A DNA stretch of 64,000 bases from Sphaerolaimus hirsutus (lineage: Eukaryota; Nematoda; Chromadorea; Monhysterida; Sphaerolaimidae), in contig OZ038455.1 in assembly GCA_964036195.1 (NCBI GenBank), positions 15,951,855 through 16,015,854 of the forward strand, read 5' to 3'. The notes under the pieces were generated by a model. It was not told where the DNA came from and did not search any database. It worked only from the letters and a program-made list of their open reading frames with translations. The translations under genes were made by a program, and so were the position numbers. Below, in pieces: positions 13,190-24,200 of the stretch. The first letter of the stretch is position 1, and the number at the start of each line of letters is the position of its first letter.

Positions 13190-13441
13190 CAGAAATACAG
13201 ATGCACCAGACAAATGCGACTGAATAAGTAGGTAAGATATTTAGTTCAACGGCATGAATGACCTGCGTTAATGCATAGGTACTCGTGTTTTGCAACATGC
13301 AATAGCCCTGAGCATAATCTTTTAGAAGTCTAGACGGGAAAATTGCGTTGTTTTTCACTTCACATTTTCCATGATTCTCATAGAACGGGGGATGATCAAT
13401 ATCCACTTCCGTTCTGATCTGACTTCCATTAAACCTCTATC

Positions 13442-15376
13442 TAGGGTGTCAAAAAAATTTTTTTACGGAAAACGGAAAACGGAAAGGTAAAATTTTTTCA
13501 CTTTACGGAAAACGGAAAACGGAAAGGTAAAAAAAAAATTTCTGCCGGAAAACGGAAAACGGAAAGGTAAAAAAATTTCACTCAGCGGAAAACGGAAAAC
13601 GGAAAGGTAAAAAAAAATTGTTGGCCAGAAAACGGAAAACGGAAAAATGAAATGCCGGAAAACGGAAAACGGAAAGCAAAATTTTCACGGAAACGGAAAA
13701 AAATAAAGTGGAATTAGCATGGTAATAGACAAATTTGCAGAAGGAAAACCTGCATGCAGGTTTGCCTGTTTGGCTTTGATTGTGGTAGCTGTACATTCTG
13801 CAACTATGGATCATGCCTGTAACTTCACGTTCAACTTGTAGTTCAAGCTTAACTGAACCAACAAAAAATCATCAAAAAGTAGCCATAGTGGCCATAGGAA
13901 AGGAAACACTACAACAATTTCACAGTCTAGAAGCAGTGGGAATCACTGATGACCCCTATGCAATTGATGACAACATTGCAGAGGAGATGATAATAAATAG
14001 CATAAAACTCACAACAACAACAAACAATACTATATTGACTGGCCGTATAAAGAGAGTATCAGTGACCTGCCCACGGGAAAAGCAGAAGCCTTGGTGTGGT
14101 TTAAATCACTGATAAGAAGATTCAACAAAGATCCAAACTTATTCGAACAATACCGGAAAGTTTTGGACGACCAACTAGAAAGGGAATAATTGAGATCTGT
14201 GACGACAAAACAGACAACAAGGGGATTCATTACCTGCCACACCAGCCAGTAATCATGCCGGGCAAAGCCCAGTTTCAACGAGTGCCTTTTTAGAGGACCA
14301 ATTACAACACCATTAGCACTGGGCCTACTCCTGAGGTTCAGGGCAGGCAATCTAGCATTAATTGCCGATATTGAAAAGGCATTTTTGCAAATAGGATTGC
14401 ATGACTGAGCTAGAGACTACACACAATTTTTCTGGCTGAAAGATGCCTCAAAACCAGTAACTGAAAATAACTTAATAGTACTTCGTTTTAAACGCATACT
14501 GTTTGGACTTTTCTGCAGCCCAGCAATTTTGGGAGCAGTCATAAAATACCATTCAAATGTGACAATAAACAACATGAATGAATATGAAGAAAATGAAGGG
14601 GAACAAAACCAGTTGGCGATGATAATAAACAACATTTACATCGATAACTTCATCATGAGTGTCACAAATGAAGTTGAAGCTTTAGAACTATATTACAAAG
14701 TCAAAGCTTTATTTAACCAATGTTCTATGAACATGAGGGAATGGCTGTCAAACTCCAGATCAGTCATAAATGAAATAGCAGAAAACGACAGGAGTTAAAG
14801 GTGAATAAAATTGTCGCAGTAATGGGCATGAAATAAAATCACCAAACGGACATGCTGGCAATATCAACACCAAAATTGCAAATTGACAGCATCACAACAC
14901 CAACCAGATGAAACTTGAATAAATTATTGGTGTCAGCATATGACCCAATTGGGTTCACAGCACCTGTTTCACTGACCCTGAAATCCCAGTTGTCAATGCT
15001 GCTCCAAGAGACAAAAACAACACAATGGGATGAGCCAATTGAAGATAAATACAGATTGGAAAAACAATGGAAAAATGCCAGAAAACTGAAAATCGAGCCT
15101 GAAAATGGAAAAATTGCCTGGTAAAACGGAAACGGAAAGGTAAAAATTTTTCAGCCGGAAAACGGAAAAATGGGCCGGAAAAACGGAAATGGAAAGGTAA
15201 AAAATTTTCAGCTGCCGGAAAACGGAAAACGGAAAGGTAAAAATTTTCTGGCTGCCGGAAAATGGAAAACGGAAAGGTAAAAATTTTTGGCTGCCGGAAA
15301 ACGGAAAACGGAAAGGTAAAAAATTTTCCTGCGGAAAGGCGGAAACAGAAAACGGAAACGGAAATTTGACACCCTA
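13442..15376. mobile_element. hAT-type element with GGAAAACGG arrays enclosing a BEL/Pao fragment
   Basis: Starts TAGGGTGTCAAA, ends TTTGACACCCTA, with identical 8-bp flanks cctctatc (13434-13441, 15377-15384). GGAAAACGGAAAGG arrays occupy 13442-13690 and 15066-15375. Between them lies retrotransposon pol sequence (13813-15065). No transposase is visible. Confidence 0.85.
13813..15065 (+). pseudogene. BEL/Pao retrotransposon pol fragment, decayed
   Basis: The three plus frames, with several stops and shifts, carry recognisable BEL/Pao reverse transcriptase blocks in order: FHSLEAVGITDDPYAIDD, a 'DQLERGIIE' and 'HYLPHQPVI' region (about 14170-14250), 'DIEKAFLQIGL' (about 14368-14400), 'FKRILFGLFCSPAILGAVI' (about 14485-14540), a YIDN version of the YVDD catalytic box (about 14638) and 'SAYDPIGFTAPVSL' (about 14935). 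No protease, integrase or LTRs are seen. It is dead and sits wholly inside a hAT-type element. Confidence 0.8.
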
Positions 15377-15428
15377 CCTCTATCCGGGATTTAGTGGCAA
15401 ACGCGTTGCGTGTGAACGCTACTTTGAT

Positions 15429-15610
15429 ATACTCGGCGGACACCACGCTTTGCATGGAAACCTACCATAACCCATCTGAATAATCAACCAAAAATTATAC
15501 AGTTTTTTCATCATAATATTTCGTTTTTACTATGGAAAAATTAATTACGAAATTTATTACATGATTTTATTCATTAAATTGTGGTAAATTGGGCTTCGCC
15601 GAGTATACCG
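15429..15610. mobile_element. MITE, TATACTCGGCGGAC family
   Basis: Ends TATACTCGGCGGAC and CTTCGCCGAGTATA are inverted. Interior contains CATGGAAACCTACCATAACC. Related sequence lies at about 40537-40735 and about 33170-33325 (opposite sense), and isolated ends occur near 55803 and 57186. Confidence 0.6.
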
Positions 15611-15695
15611 GAAATCCTCGTTTAGTTCCACCCGTGAAAAATTTCCACCCGTCAGCCTATGAGGAATAGTTTATCGCCGCTTGAATATTCATATA

Positions 15696-15955
15696 CCGTA
15701 TTTCCTCGAATTACCCCCGGGGGGTTTATTTTTTCAGAGTGAAAATTTTGAGAGAAAGACGTGAAAAATGCAACAATAACCACTATTTATAAGTTTTTAC
15801 AGCCTTATATAAGGATGTAGATGGTATAAACGAGGTTCTAACGTAACACAGTAAGTGTTTTGAACGTCTGTTATGCATTTCCCGGACCACAAATTCATAG
15901 TGCCCATTTTGAGGGGGGGTATTTCGAGGGGGGGGGGTATTTCGAGGAAATACGG
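15696..15955. mobile_element. MITE, CCGTATTTCCTCG family
   Basis: Inverted ends CCGTATTTCCTCGAA and TTCGAGGAAATACGG with GGGGGGTATTTCGAGG repeats at the right end. TA precedes the left end; the right flank is TG, so the duplication is not intact. Confidence 0.7.
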
Positions 15956-17904
15956 TGGTTCCATCCGATTAGATGAGCGGAAAAATTTTCCCGGAAAAAA
16001 CGATGCTCCATTGGGATTATTCGAAAATGGACGGTACTTTCGAGTTGCAGAGATTGCGCTTTTACCAAGTACCAGAATTTTGGCAGTAAACGCGTTTGAA
16101 TGCGAAAAATAGCAAAAACGCCAAGCAACCAATAACCTTAAGGGCTACTTTAAAGAAAACGGCGAGCAAAGAGTTCCGACAACTGCTGTGGGAAGGATTG
16201 AAATGTAAATGGATACCTGACAACGTTGAAAACAGTGCCAAGCAAAGCTTTAATATTCTGTCGGGAAAAATGAAATTTATGTGACTTTGATTAAAAATTG
16301 GCGCACGAGTGTAAAATACTGGATGGAAGAAAATAATTTCTGTATTTGCTCCTGAAAAGGGGCGCTTCTATACTTATTTTACTAGACTTTTTTCTATCCA
16401 CAACTTCCCAAGGCAGAGTGTAAATAATTAGCAATTGAATGAAAAGTTCAATCAACCACTACACCCGTTATGGAAAGCATGAAATGTGTGGCTGGATGGA
16501 AAGATTTCAACAGAAGCTCGGCAGATGTTGGAAGAAGTGAAATGCAGAGTTGTCAAAAGTACCGAACTTTTTAAAAGTAAACGTTAAGTATTTTTATTTT
16601 ACTCCCACATGAGTACAGAAAACGTAAAGCATTTTATTTTTACTTTTACACTGCGTAAAAGATGAGTAAAATACTTTTTCCAGATAAAATGTAAAAATGA
16701 GCATTTTTCCAGGGAAAACGTAAACATGGGTATTTTTTCTCACAAAAATAACGTAAAAATTGGTGTTTTTTTCAATTTTACTCTGAAATACATCAAAGAT
16801 GTGTTTTCTCTCCTGATAAGTATTTCTTAGAAAAATGTCCAAGATAGTCACTTTCTGTCTCGCAAAATGACATTTTCTGTCCCCTTACCATACGTTGTCT
16901 GTACTCGTACGTTTTCTGAGTACGGGCATTTTTTCGGGAGGAAACGTAAACGTATTTACGCAGTACGCGAGTATGCGTATTTGTCGAGTAAACTTAAATA
17001 CGTTGTGACAACTATGGTGTAATGGGCGTGTCGCAAAAAATACTAAAGTAAAAACGCCTGACGCATAAGGAACGACACCTGTGCCACATTCGAGACATTC
17101 TATCATATTTCCAATTCAAGATATTGCCGCTCGATCGCATAAATGAAATTGATGCTAAAGTTCTGCGTAGCGACCAGCCCCAATTCACAGCGCGCCAAAT
17201 TTTATTATTTCGGGTGATAAATATTGCACACGAACAAATTTCAGAGCCGTGAGATAGAAAAAAGTTTGTCTGGAATTTTGACATCTGCCCCACTTGAGTG
17301 TCAAATAAAAATGAAAAATAATGCGATTATCAATTTTTTGGTGGCGGTAGAGAATGCGCAAATGTAAATTACGAATAGGTGTCATAAGTTTGCAGGCACA
17401 AACTGGCACAAATTAAATATTAGCAGAATTGCTTCGCCCAACAGGCGATTTGTTATGCGAATGATACTCTATCCTAGTGATGGAAAATTGATTTTTAAGT
17501 TACTTTTAGTTTTCAACTCCATTCTTCAAATTGATAAAAATAATTCTTCAAATGTGGACGAAGTGACAAATAATGTGCTACCATGCCTACCGTAGACATG
17601 TAATGCTATCCCACTGCTCCGCAGCCATGATAAGTGGCGTTTTCTGCATTTCCATCCCATAAGAGCATATCAAATGTACTCAGAACACAAAATAAATATT
17701 TTCTAAACTCAGCCAATTTCCATGTTCGTTTCATCATAATTTTGTAAAATATTTTTTTACCGTTTCTAGTTTCTTCTCGAGATAATTTTTATGTGCGTGT
17801 TCATTAGTTCAAACAGCAATTTTCTTCACAACAAAATCAACCGAACGCAAGACTATAAAAAATCAACAAAACAACACACATTCTCAAAATCACATTGCCC
17901 CAGT
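15956..17904. other. Intergenic, one MITE
   Basis: Apart from the MITE at 16545-17016 I see no gene, RNA or clear repeat. Base composition is AT-rich and stops are frequent in all frames. Confidence 0.5.
16545..17016. mobile_element. hAT-type MITE, CAGAGTTGT family
   Basis: Starts CAGAGTTGT, ends ACAACTATG. Flanks gtgaaatg and gtgtaatg are an 8-bp duplication with one mismatch. Interior rich in ACGTAAA variants, inverted relative to the copy at 4943-5454. Confidence 0.75.
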
Positions 17905-19625
17905 CTATATAATACCAATTTTGTTAGCCACATCCAAGGCATCGTGTTCCGAAGTAAGCCGCACGTAGGCTTTTTTCGTGCCGCGCGGCGTGATCAAAGT
18001 GTTCACCTGGAAAAAAAGGGGGGGGGTATTTTGTTCTGGGACTAGTGCGCAATCAGCGAGTATGTAAATTTATTTCCGTGTTAAGCTAATGATATAAATC
18101 AAGATTATCTTCCAGCCGATAGATAGTTTTTTTGTAAAAACAACACAAAAATATGCATACTTAGTTGATCGCCAAAATTTCAGAAACTGATAAATCAGCT
18201 TCGTAAGCGTTCGAGGTGACCGGAATGAAGAGTCCGCAAACTGCCGCTGATAATCGCAAATTATTCATTCTGGCAGAACAAAATGTGATTAAAACAAGTT
18301 TATCAGATACCGAAATTTCGCCGGCACTTAATTGATTTGTTCACGCACATCCATTCGCCATTTACAATACCCCAACCACCGAACTTCACAAACCTTGGCC
18401 ACTTTAATCGAGTACAACTTCTTTACAGCCTGTTTTATCTGCGGCTTATTGGCGCGGATGTGGACCTCGAACACGAGCGTATTCGTGTCTTCGATTTTCT
18501 TCATGGCAGATTCAGTTGTGAGCGGGTGCTTGATGATGGCGTAGTTGTCCATCCTGGGAAAGTTGGATTGTTGGAATGGGAACGCTACAGTAGTAACGCA
18601 GCAGAAAAGGAACTTGAAAGTTCAAAGATAGGTAACTTGAAAACTACAACAACATCAATGGATCGGGGAACGTAAGTGAATCTGGCCGACGTCCAAGTTA
18701 CCGGTAACCTATTGCACGGAGTTTTTCTCCAATTTTGGCCCAAAATAGCTAAAATTTAGCATTTTGCCAATTTTCACCCTCATAATTTTCGCTATTTTCG
18801 TCTCTTGACATCAGGGACGTAGCCAGGATTTTTGAGCGGGGGGGGGGGGGCGGATTGTATACGGAGCCCGGCGAACGGGGGGGGGCGGCGCCCCCCCCCC
18901 CTAAAATTTTACCCCTGTAGTAGGGGAATGGCGCCATGGCGCTGGCGCCATTCGTAGGCGCCACGCCATGGCGCCACTGGCGTTGGCATTGGCGCCAAAA
19001 CAGCAGTATATGTCTGTATTTTACAGGCATATACAGCGACATGGACACGAATTGAGTCCATTTTCACTGGTTTTGAGGCCGCGGTGACCGGTCAGCCGAA
19101 AATATATGTTGTGAAGGGGAAATGCGCGCTTGCGCGCAAATTTTTTACAAACTGTCGACAAATCGTCTTTTGAAAGTGCCATTTCTGGAACATTTTTTGG
19201 TCCGGCCCGGGAAGGGGGGGGCGGCCGCCCCCCCTGGCTACGTCCTTGCTTGACATGGTTATATACATTTATTTAGATATTTTGGCCCATTTGATTTTTA
19301 TTTGTAGCGATTTAGAAATGTTTGGGACCTTTGGCCAGCTGCCAACACCACATAAGGGGTATCTAGACAATAAATGGCACAAATAGAAACGACACACGAC
19401 CTTTCCCAAAAACGAAAACCAACTTATTCCTCTTGGGCACGCTCTTGCGGGGATACTTGGGATTCCTGGTTGGGCGGAAAGTCTTGGGCCTGCGGAAGGT
19501 GACCACGGTCCAAGTTTTGCGCCTGTGCGTCGACATGGTGCCTTTCAGGGCGCTCTTCTTGGCGCGCTGCGCCTGGCTCGAGCCGCCGCCCGGCGCCGAT
19601 TTGCCGCCGCCCTTTTTGAAGGCGC
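17905..19625 (-). CDS. RPL23A: 60S ribosomal protein L23A (uL23), first exon missing
   Basis: Three exons: 19625-19424, 18553-18394 and 18006-17905 (TAG at 17905-17907); frames join exactly (464 nt: 2 nt, then 154 codons including the stop). The protein is immediately recognisable: [19 protein letters not shown], then [36 protein letters not shown], and the C-terminal [11 protein letters not shown]. This is a core large-subunit protein that binds 23S/28S-type rRNA near the exit tunnel. The N-terminal extension is lysine/glycine-rich, normal for eukaryotes. The exon with the start codon lies upstream of 19625 and I could not place it. One TIR element (18812-19248) sits in the second intron. 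Identity near certain. Confidence 0.95.
18812..19248. mobile_element. hAT-type MITE, CAGGGACGTA family
   Basis: Starts CAGGGACGTAGCCAGGAT, ends CTGGCTACGTCCTTG. Identical flanks cttgacat (18804-18811, 19249-19256). The interior has poly-G/poly-C runs and GGCGCCATGGCG palindromes. Located in an RPL23A intron. Copies: 25268-25395, 33943-34608, 35473-36397. Confidence 0.85.
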
Positions 19626-21239
19626 CTGTTGGCAAATTTGGATTGTAGCAAAGCATTACAGGCAAAGCTGGCAAGATCTCAAATGAAATGGAATAAATGG
19701 CAAAATCTAAAATAGAAAAGTAAATTTTTTTATAAAAATTCGATAGAACTCTAAATTGCTGTGCTTGCTGCGATTGAAAAATATTTAAAAAAACGCTAGT
19801 CTGCCCAACAAAAGTACTAAACTACTCTTGGCGTTCCACATCAACAGGAGAGATTACTTTGAAAAAGAAAGCGAATAGACAACAAATCCAGAGCTTTCGG
19901 AACCCAGAAACACAGACCACGGGTTGCGCCAGCGCAAAACCAAAAAAAAAAACAACGAAAATTTAACGCCCCCAACACGAACCACCGGCGACCACGGGTT
20001 TCTTTGCTTTCGGGCCCATTTTCCGGTTCCAAACAATGAATTCCAGGTAACAAATAAAGAGAACCTGCGAAGCGGCACCAATCTACCACAGTAATTAAAA
20101 TTGAAATTACTGAAGGGTATATGCTCAAAATGAGCACGTGGTTAAACGAACCGCCCAATCAACAACAGCTAACTAGGTAAAATCAACTGTTTTTTTTAGT
20201 TTATTTTGTTGAACATTTTATTGCATTATTGACCATAAACAGAAAAATAAAGGCCACACTAACACTTATTGGTCCGCAAATTCATAAATTTATGGGAGAA
20301 AAATAAAAATTACAACTGTAACGGGTAAAAAGATAGCTACACAAAAAAACTGACAAAATTGTGCAACAATACAGCTGTCAGAATACATAAATAAACCCGC
20401 TTCAACATTTTGGACCAAAATCCTGTATTTACTACATAAGTTGAGACTTAAAAGCTGAAGTAAATGATATGATTGAATATACAGAAAGACGAGTGAAACA
20501 ACCATACAGGAAAAATATTTACAGTGCAATTGGAAATTTGTAAAAACAACGGATTTCTCACAACACCGTTCCTGAGTAAGTAGAGACCAAAGCGGAGATG
20601 CACAACACAGAGCAAACATAAATATTTAAGAAAATGCCCCAAAAGGATTTCAATGCCTTATGCAATATTGCTCAATTAAATACAAAACAAAGCGAACAAA
20701 TGATTAAAACAGCCATTAAACAAAGATGGCTTCATTATATATCACCATCAAAAACGTATTAAACGTGAAGACAGTTGCACAACAGAAGGCAATACCATAC
20801 GCGTCAACCACGCGAATGCTTTTGATATCATACAATATATTGTAAATAACACACACAGACAGAAACCACCAGTGAACACAGCCAAAAAGCACAACCCATG
20901 CAAAGCACAGCCAAAAAAAATTCACAAAGTTTTCAGGATTATTCATCCCCTAAAAATAAAGCACACCATAAATCCCCATCAGTTGGAAAAGAAACATTAA
21001 ACGCAATTTGCAGAAAATCCAGAACATTGACAATTTTAGATTAGATGCCCCATTATCATTTCAGGAGAAGCGATGGACATGCTTGTAAAAAATAAGAGGT
21101 GCGCATCAGCTTTAACCCCATATGATCCACATCGCACCAGAAACAAACAAACTCAACAGTACAAATTCACACATCACATCACACATCCGATTATCGTCCC
21201 AGTGACCGGGTACAAAGCAACCACCAAGCCCCCGAGGCA
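19626..21239. other. Intergenic, nothing recognised
   Basis: Holds the presumed promoter and first exon of RPL23A on the minus strand and the 3' flank of the cholinesterase-like gene. No repeat family or RNA gene stands out. Confidence 0.4.
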
Positions 21240-24200
21240 TCAATCCAACACGGTAGTTCTCGGGACATCAAAGTCCAAGTCGCCGTGCCGCCTGGCTGCC
21301 CTGGGCGGCGACGCGTGCCGCCTGCGCTGTCGCCCCGAATTGCGCGTTTTACCCATTTGACGCAATTCGGCCGCGTTATTCAATCCGTCGTAGGACGGCG
21401 GCGCTCGGTCTTGCAGCGTTTGCGGATTGGATGAGTCCAGAATTGGCACCTGAGGGTTTTGTAAGATTGAAAGTTGGGTTCCGACGGACACTTCATTAGA
21501 AATGCTGTTTGTTGTATGTGGTAGGGTTGGAAATGTCAAAATTCTCGGGTTCGGGTATCGGTTCCAAAAAAGTTCGGGTCGGGGATCGGTAACCAGAGGC
21601 AAAGCCACCACTGGGTTGAACCCCCCAAAAAATATTCAGCTATCAATCCCTCAGGAGGGCCGATTTCAGAACTACCGATAATCTATTTGAACCACTGCTG
21701 GTGTCAAAATACTGGTGACCCCTAAAATGACCGGAAAAGTTCTGAAAAGAACGTTCATTGGCAATTTTCTAATCAGCATTTGGCGACAAAACGATGAAAC
21801 TATCTACTCCCAAAAATAAAAAAGCACACAAAAACCAAGAGCAAACGACCTGATTCCTAGAGACGGACTTGAAATCGCCAAGCGGCGCGGGTGTAGGAAA
21901 ACTGCTGGTGACATTGGTAGCAGGCGTGTGTTCAGAATTCTGGAAGCTGTCCCCCACTGGGTCCCGATGTCTCGGCGGCACTATCGGTGTGTGCGTGGAG
22001 GCGAATTGTCTGTGCGAGGAAAATGTAAAATTGCTATCTTTTTACGTTTGAAAATGTACTGATGTAAAAGCGCCATGGCGGTAGCGGTCATGGTCTTCAC
22101 GCACTCGATAAGATTTCCGAATATAATCACCGGCTTTTTGGCAGAGATCCAAACAAAAACCGTCCCACACAAGGTCGCCCAAAACGCGCCCACCACTCAC
22201 TCATATCTCATTCTTTTCATCTCTTTCCTTCTCGGCCTTTCATACAGCAAATATGCAAAAACCAGCGCCAAAATCAGCGCCAGCATGAATAAAGTCACGA
22301 AAACGCCAGTGGCAGCTTTGTAGCCGATCAATTCTTTGCGAAGCGTGGCCACCGTGGGTGAAAATGTAGTGGTGAATAAAAGGGCCAGCTGCGAATTGGG
22401 GTGGGTTCGTGGAAGGTATTGGACATAGTCCAGTCCAAGAAAATTTTGAAAGCACTTGTTAGCATGAATATCGATGTCGAAAAGTCATATCGTTCGAACC
22501 CTTAAGATCAAAGACATTAAACACTAATATGAAGCAAGCAACCCACCTAGTGATGTGAAAAGCGCCAGAACTTTGGCGCCAAAAGCGACAGAACTTTGGC
22601 GCCAAAAGCGCCATGACGCTGTTCCGACCCCTAGCGCCAAGCGCCAATAGCGCCAGAACAAAACGGCGCCAAACGTCAGAAGCGCCATGGCTCTTTTTGC
22701 TTTGGCGCTAGCGCTGGGCATTTTGTTCCTGGCGCCGGTCAAAAATAGCGCCAAGCGCCAATGTCGCCACAGTAAAACAGCGCCAAGTGCCATGGCGCTT
22801 TTACATCACTACACTCACCTCTCTCAAATATTCATTCCAAAATGCCACAGCTTCCCATCTATAATTCTTCCACACGCCGCGTCCTTTTTCAGTGGGAAAT
22901 GCGCTATTTTCGGTGAAATTGAGTGTATAGTTAAAGCTGAGATACCATCGTTCGGCTTGTGCGCGAACGTGGGGCCAACGTATGTAGTCATTGCGCAAAT
23001 TTGGGTCCCTGTAAATGCAGTTTTGTTAGTTAGTTATAGGGATGGACAGGGGTCTCCAAGATTTTGGCCTTCGCGGGGGCTGGATAGATAGCAAATCGCT
23101 CCTCCGGAGGGATAGATAGCTGAAAAAATTTTCTGGGGGGGGCTTGGGGGGGGGGCTCGCGGGGGCAAAATATATAGGCTTTTTCAGTGCATAGAATGCC
23201 GAAAGGGGGAAAAATCGCTAATAATCGGTTAAAAGTAGGGTTGGCCGATGTTTTTTTTTAAACGTTTTTTATATAAAAAAAACGTTTTTTTTAAAAAAAA
23301 AACATGACGCCCGAAATGTTTTTTTTAAAAAAAAAACATCGACCGAAATTTTTAGTACTAAGCACTAGGTATTTTGCAAAATTTTTGCGCGCAAGCGCGC
23401 AATTTCACACACAAATTGACATTGGTGGTTGTTTTCATTGGTTTTGTGGCATTTTTAGTATCAAAGTATCCATTTCTATGTGCTACCATGGGTTAATAAG
23501 CCGTCATATGTTGCTGTACTATATACTATTGAGGTAATGTGCTTCCATGTACCTCAACAGTGTGTAACTTCACTCCCAAAGTAACAACCTCCTTTTATAA
23601 CCTTGTTTGATCACTATTCCATGCCAAACTTTACCTGAAGTCACGAACATTCGACTATAAGGCAATATACGAACGATATGTCGACGAAAAATGGATATTT
23701 TTGACACAAATCACCACTTATAATGCTATCCCATCGCTCCACAGCCATTATATGGTCATATATAACATCACAGAGTATTGCCACTGTCTGATATACCTAT
23801 ACATGTTGACACAAGGTCATATCTGGGAGCTTTTAAAAAAACAACGTTTTTTATTAAAAAAACGTTGTTTTTTTTTTAAAAACATCGAGTTAAAAAAAAC
23901 GTTTTTTTTCCAACCCTAGTTAAAAAGTGGTCAAAAGTAGGTTTAAAATGGCTAAAAACAGGCATATAACCATGCATATAGCCGGAGAGCACAATTTTGA
24001 AGGTGAAAAACTATAAAAAGGTGCAAAAATTGGCGATTTTGAGCGAAAATTGGGGCAAAATTTCTCAAAAACCACTCCAGATAGATAGATAGCTGAGCGA
24101 TCTTGGGGGTAGTAGCCAAAAAATTTGCCTCGGGATAGATAGATAGCTGAGCGGCCTCCGGGATAGATAGATAGCTGGCGGATTTGGGGGGGGGCAGCCC

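Larger units (their letters stand above)
7772..13433 (-). other. Possible exons of an unrecognised minus-strand gene
   Basis: Open segments with plausible splice donors lie on the minus strand at about 13433-13263 (ends ...TYALTQ then GT), about 12662-12498 (ends ...FLPLQ then GT), about 12053-11900, and perhaps 8245-8063 and 7978-7772. The first two end in phase 0 at good donors and contain Cys residues and Asn-x-Ser/Thr sites, suggesting an extracellular protein. I do not recognise the family, cannot link the pieces with confidence, and a foldback element (12079-12305) and a MITE (13442-15376) interrupt the region. It could be a decayed gene. Confidence 0.25.

Noticed and set aside
13442-13690. 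Regular repeats (GGAAAACGGAAA) that could suggest a CRISPR array
   Set aside because: Units are contiguous and degenerate without unique spacers, and they lie inside a TIR element with 8-bp flanks in a eukaryotic genome.
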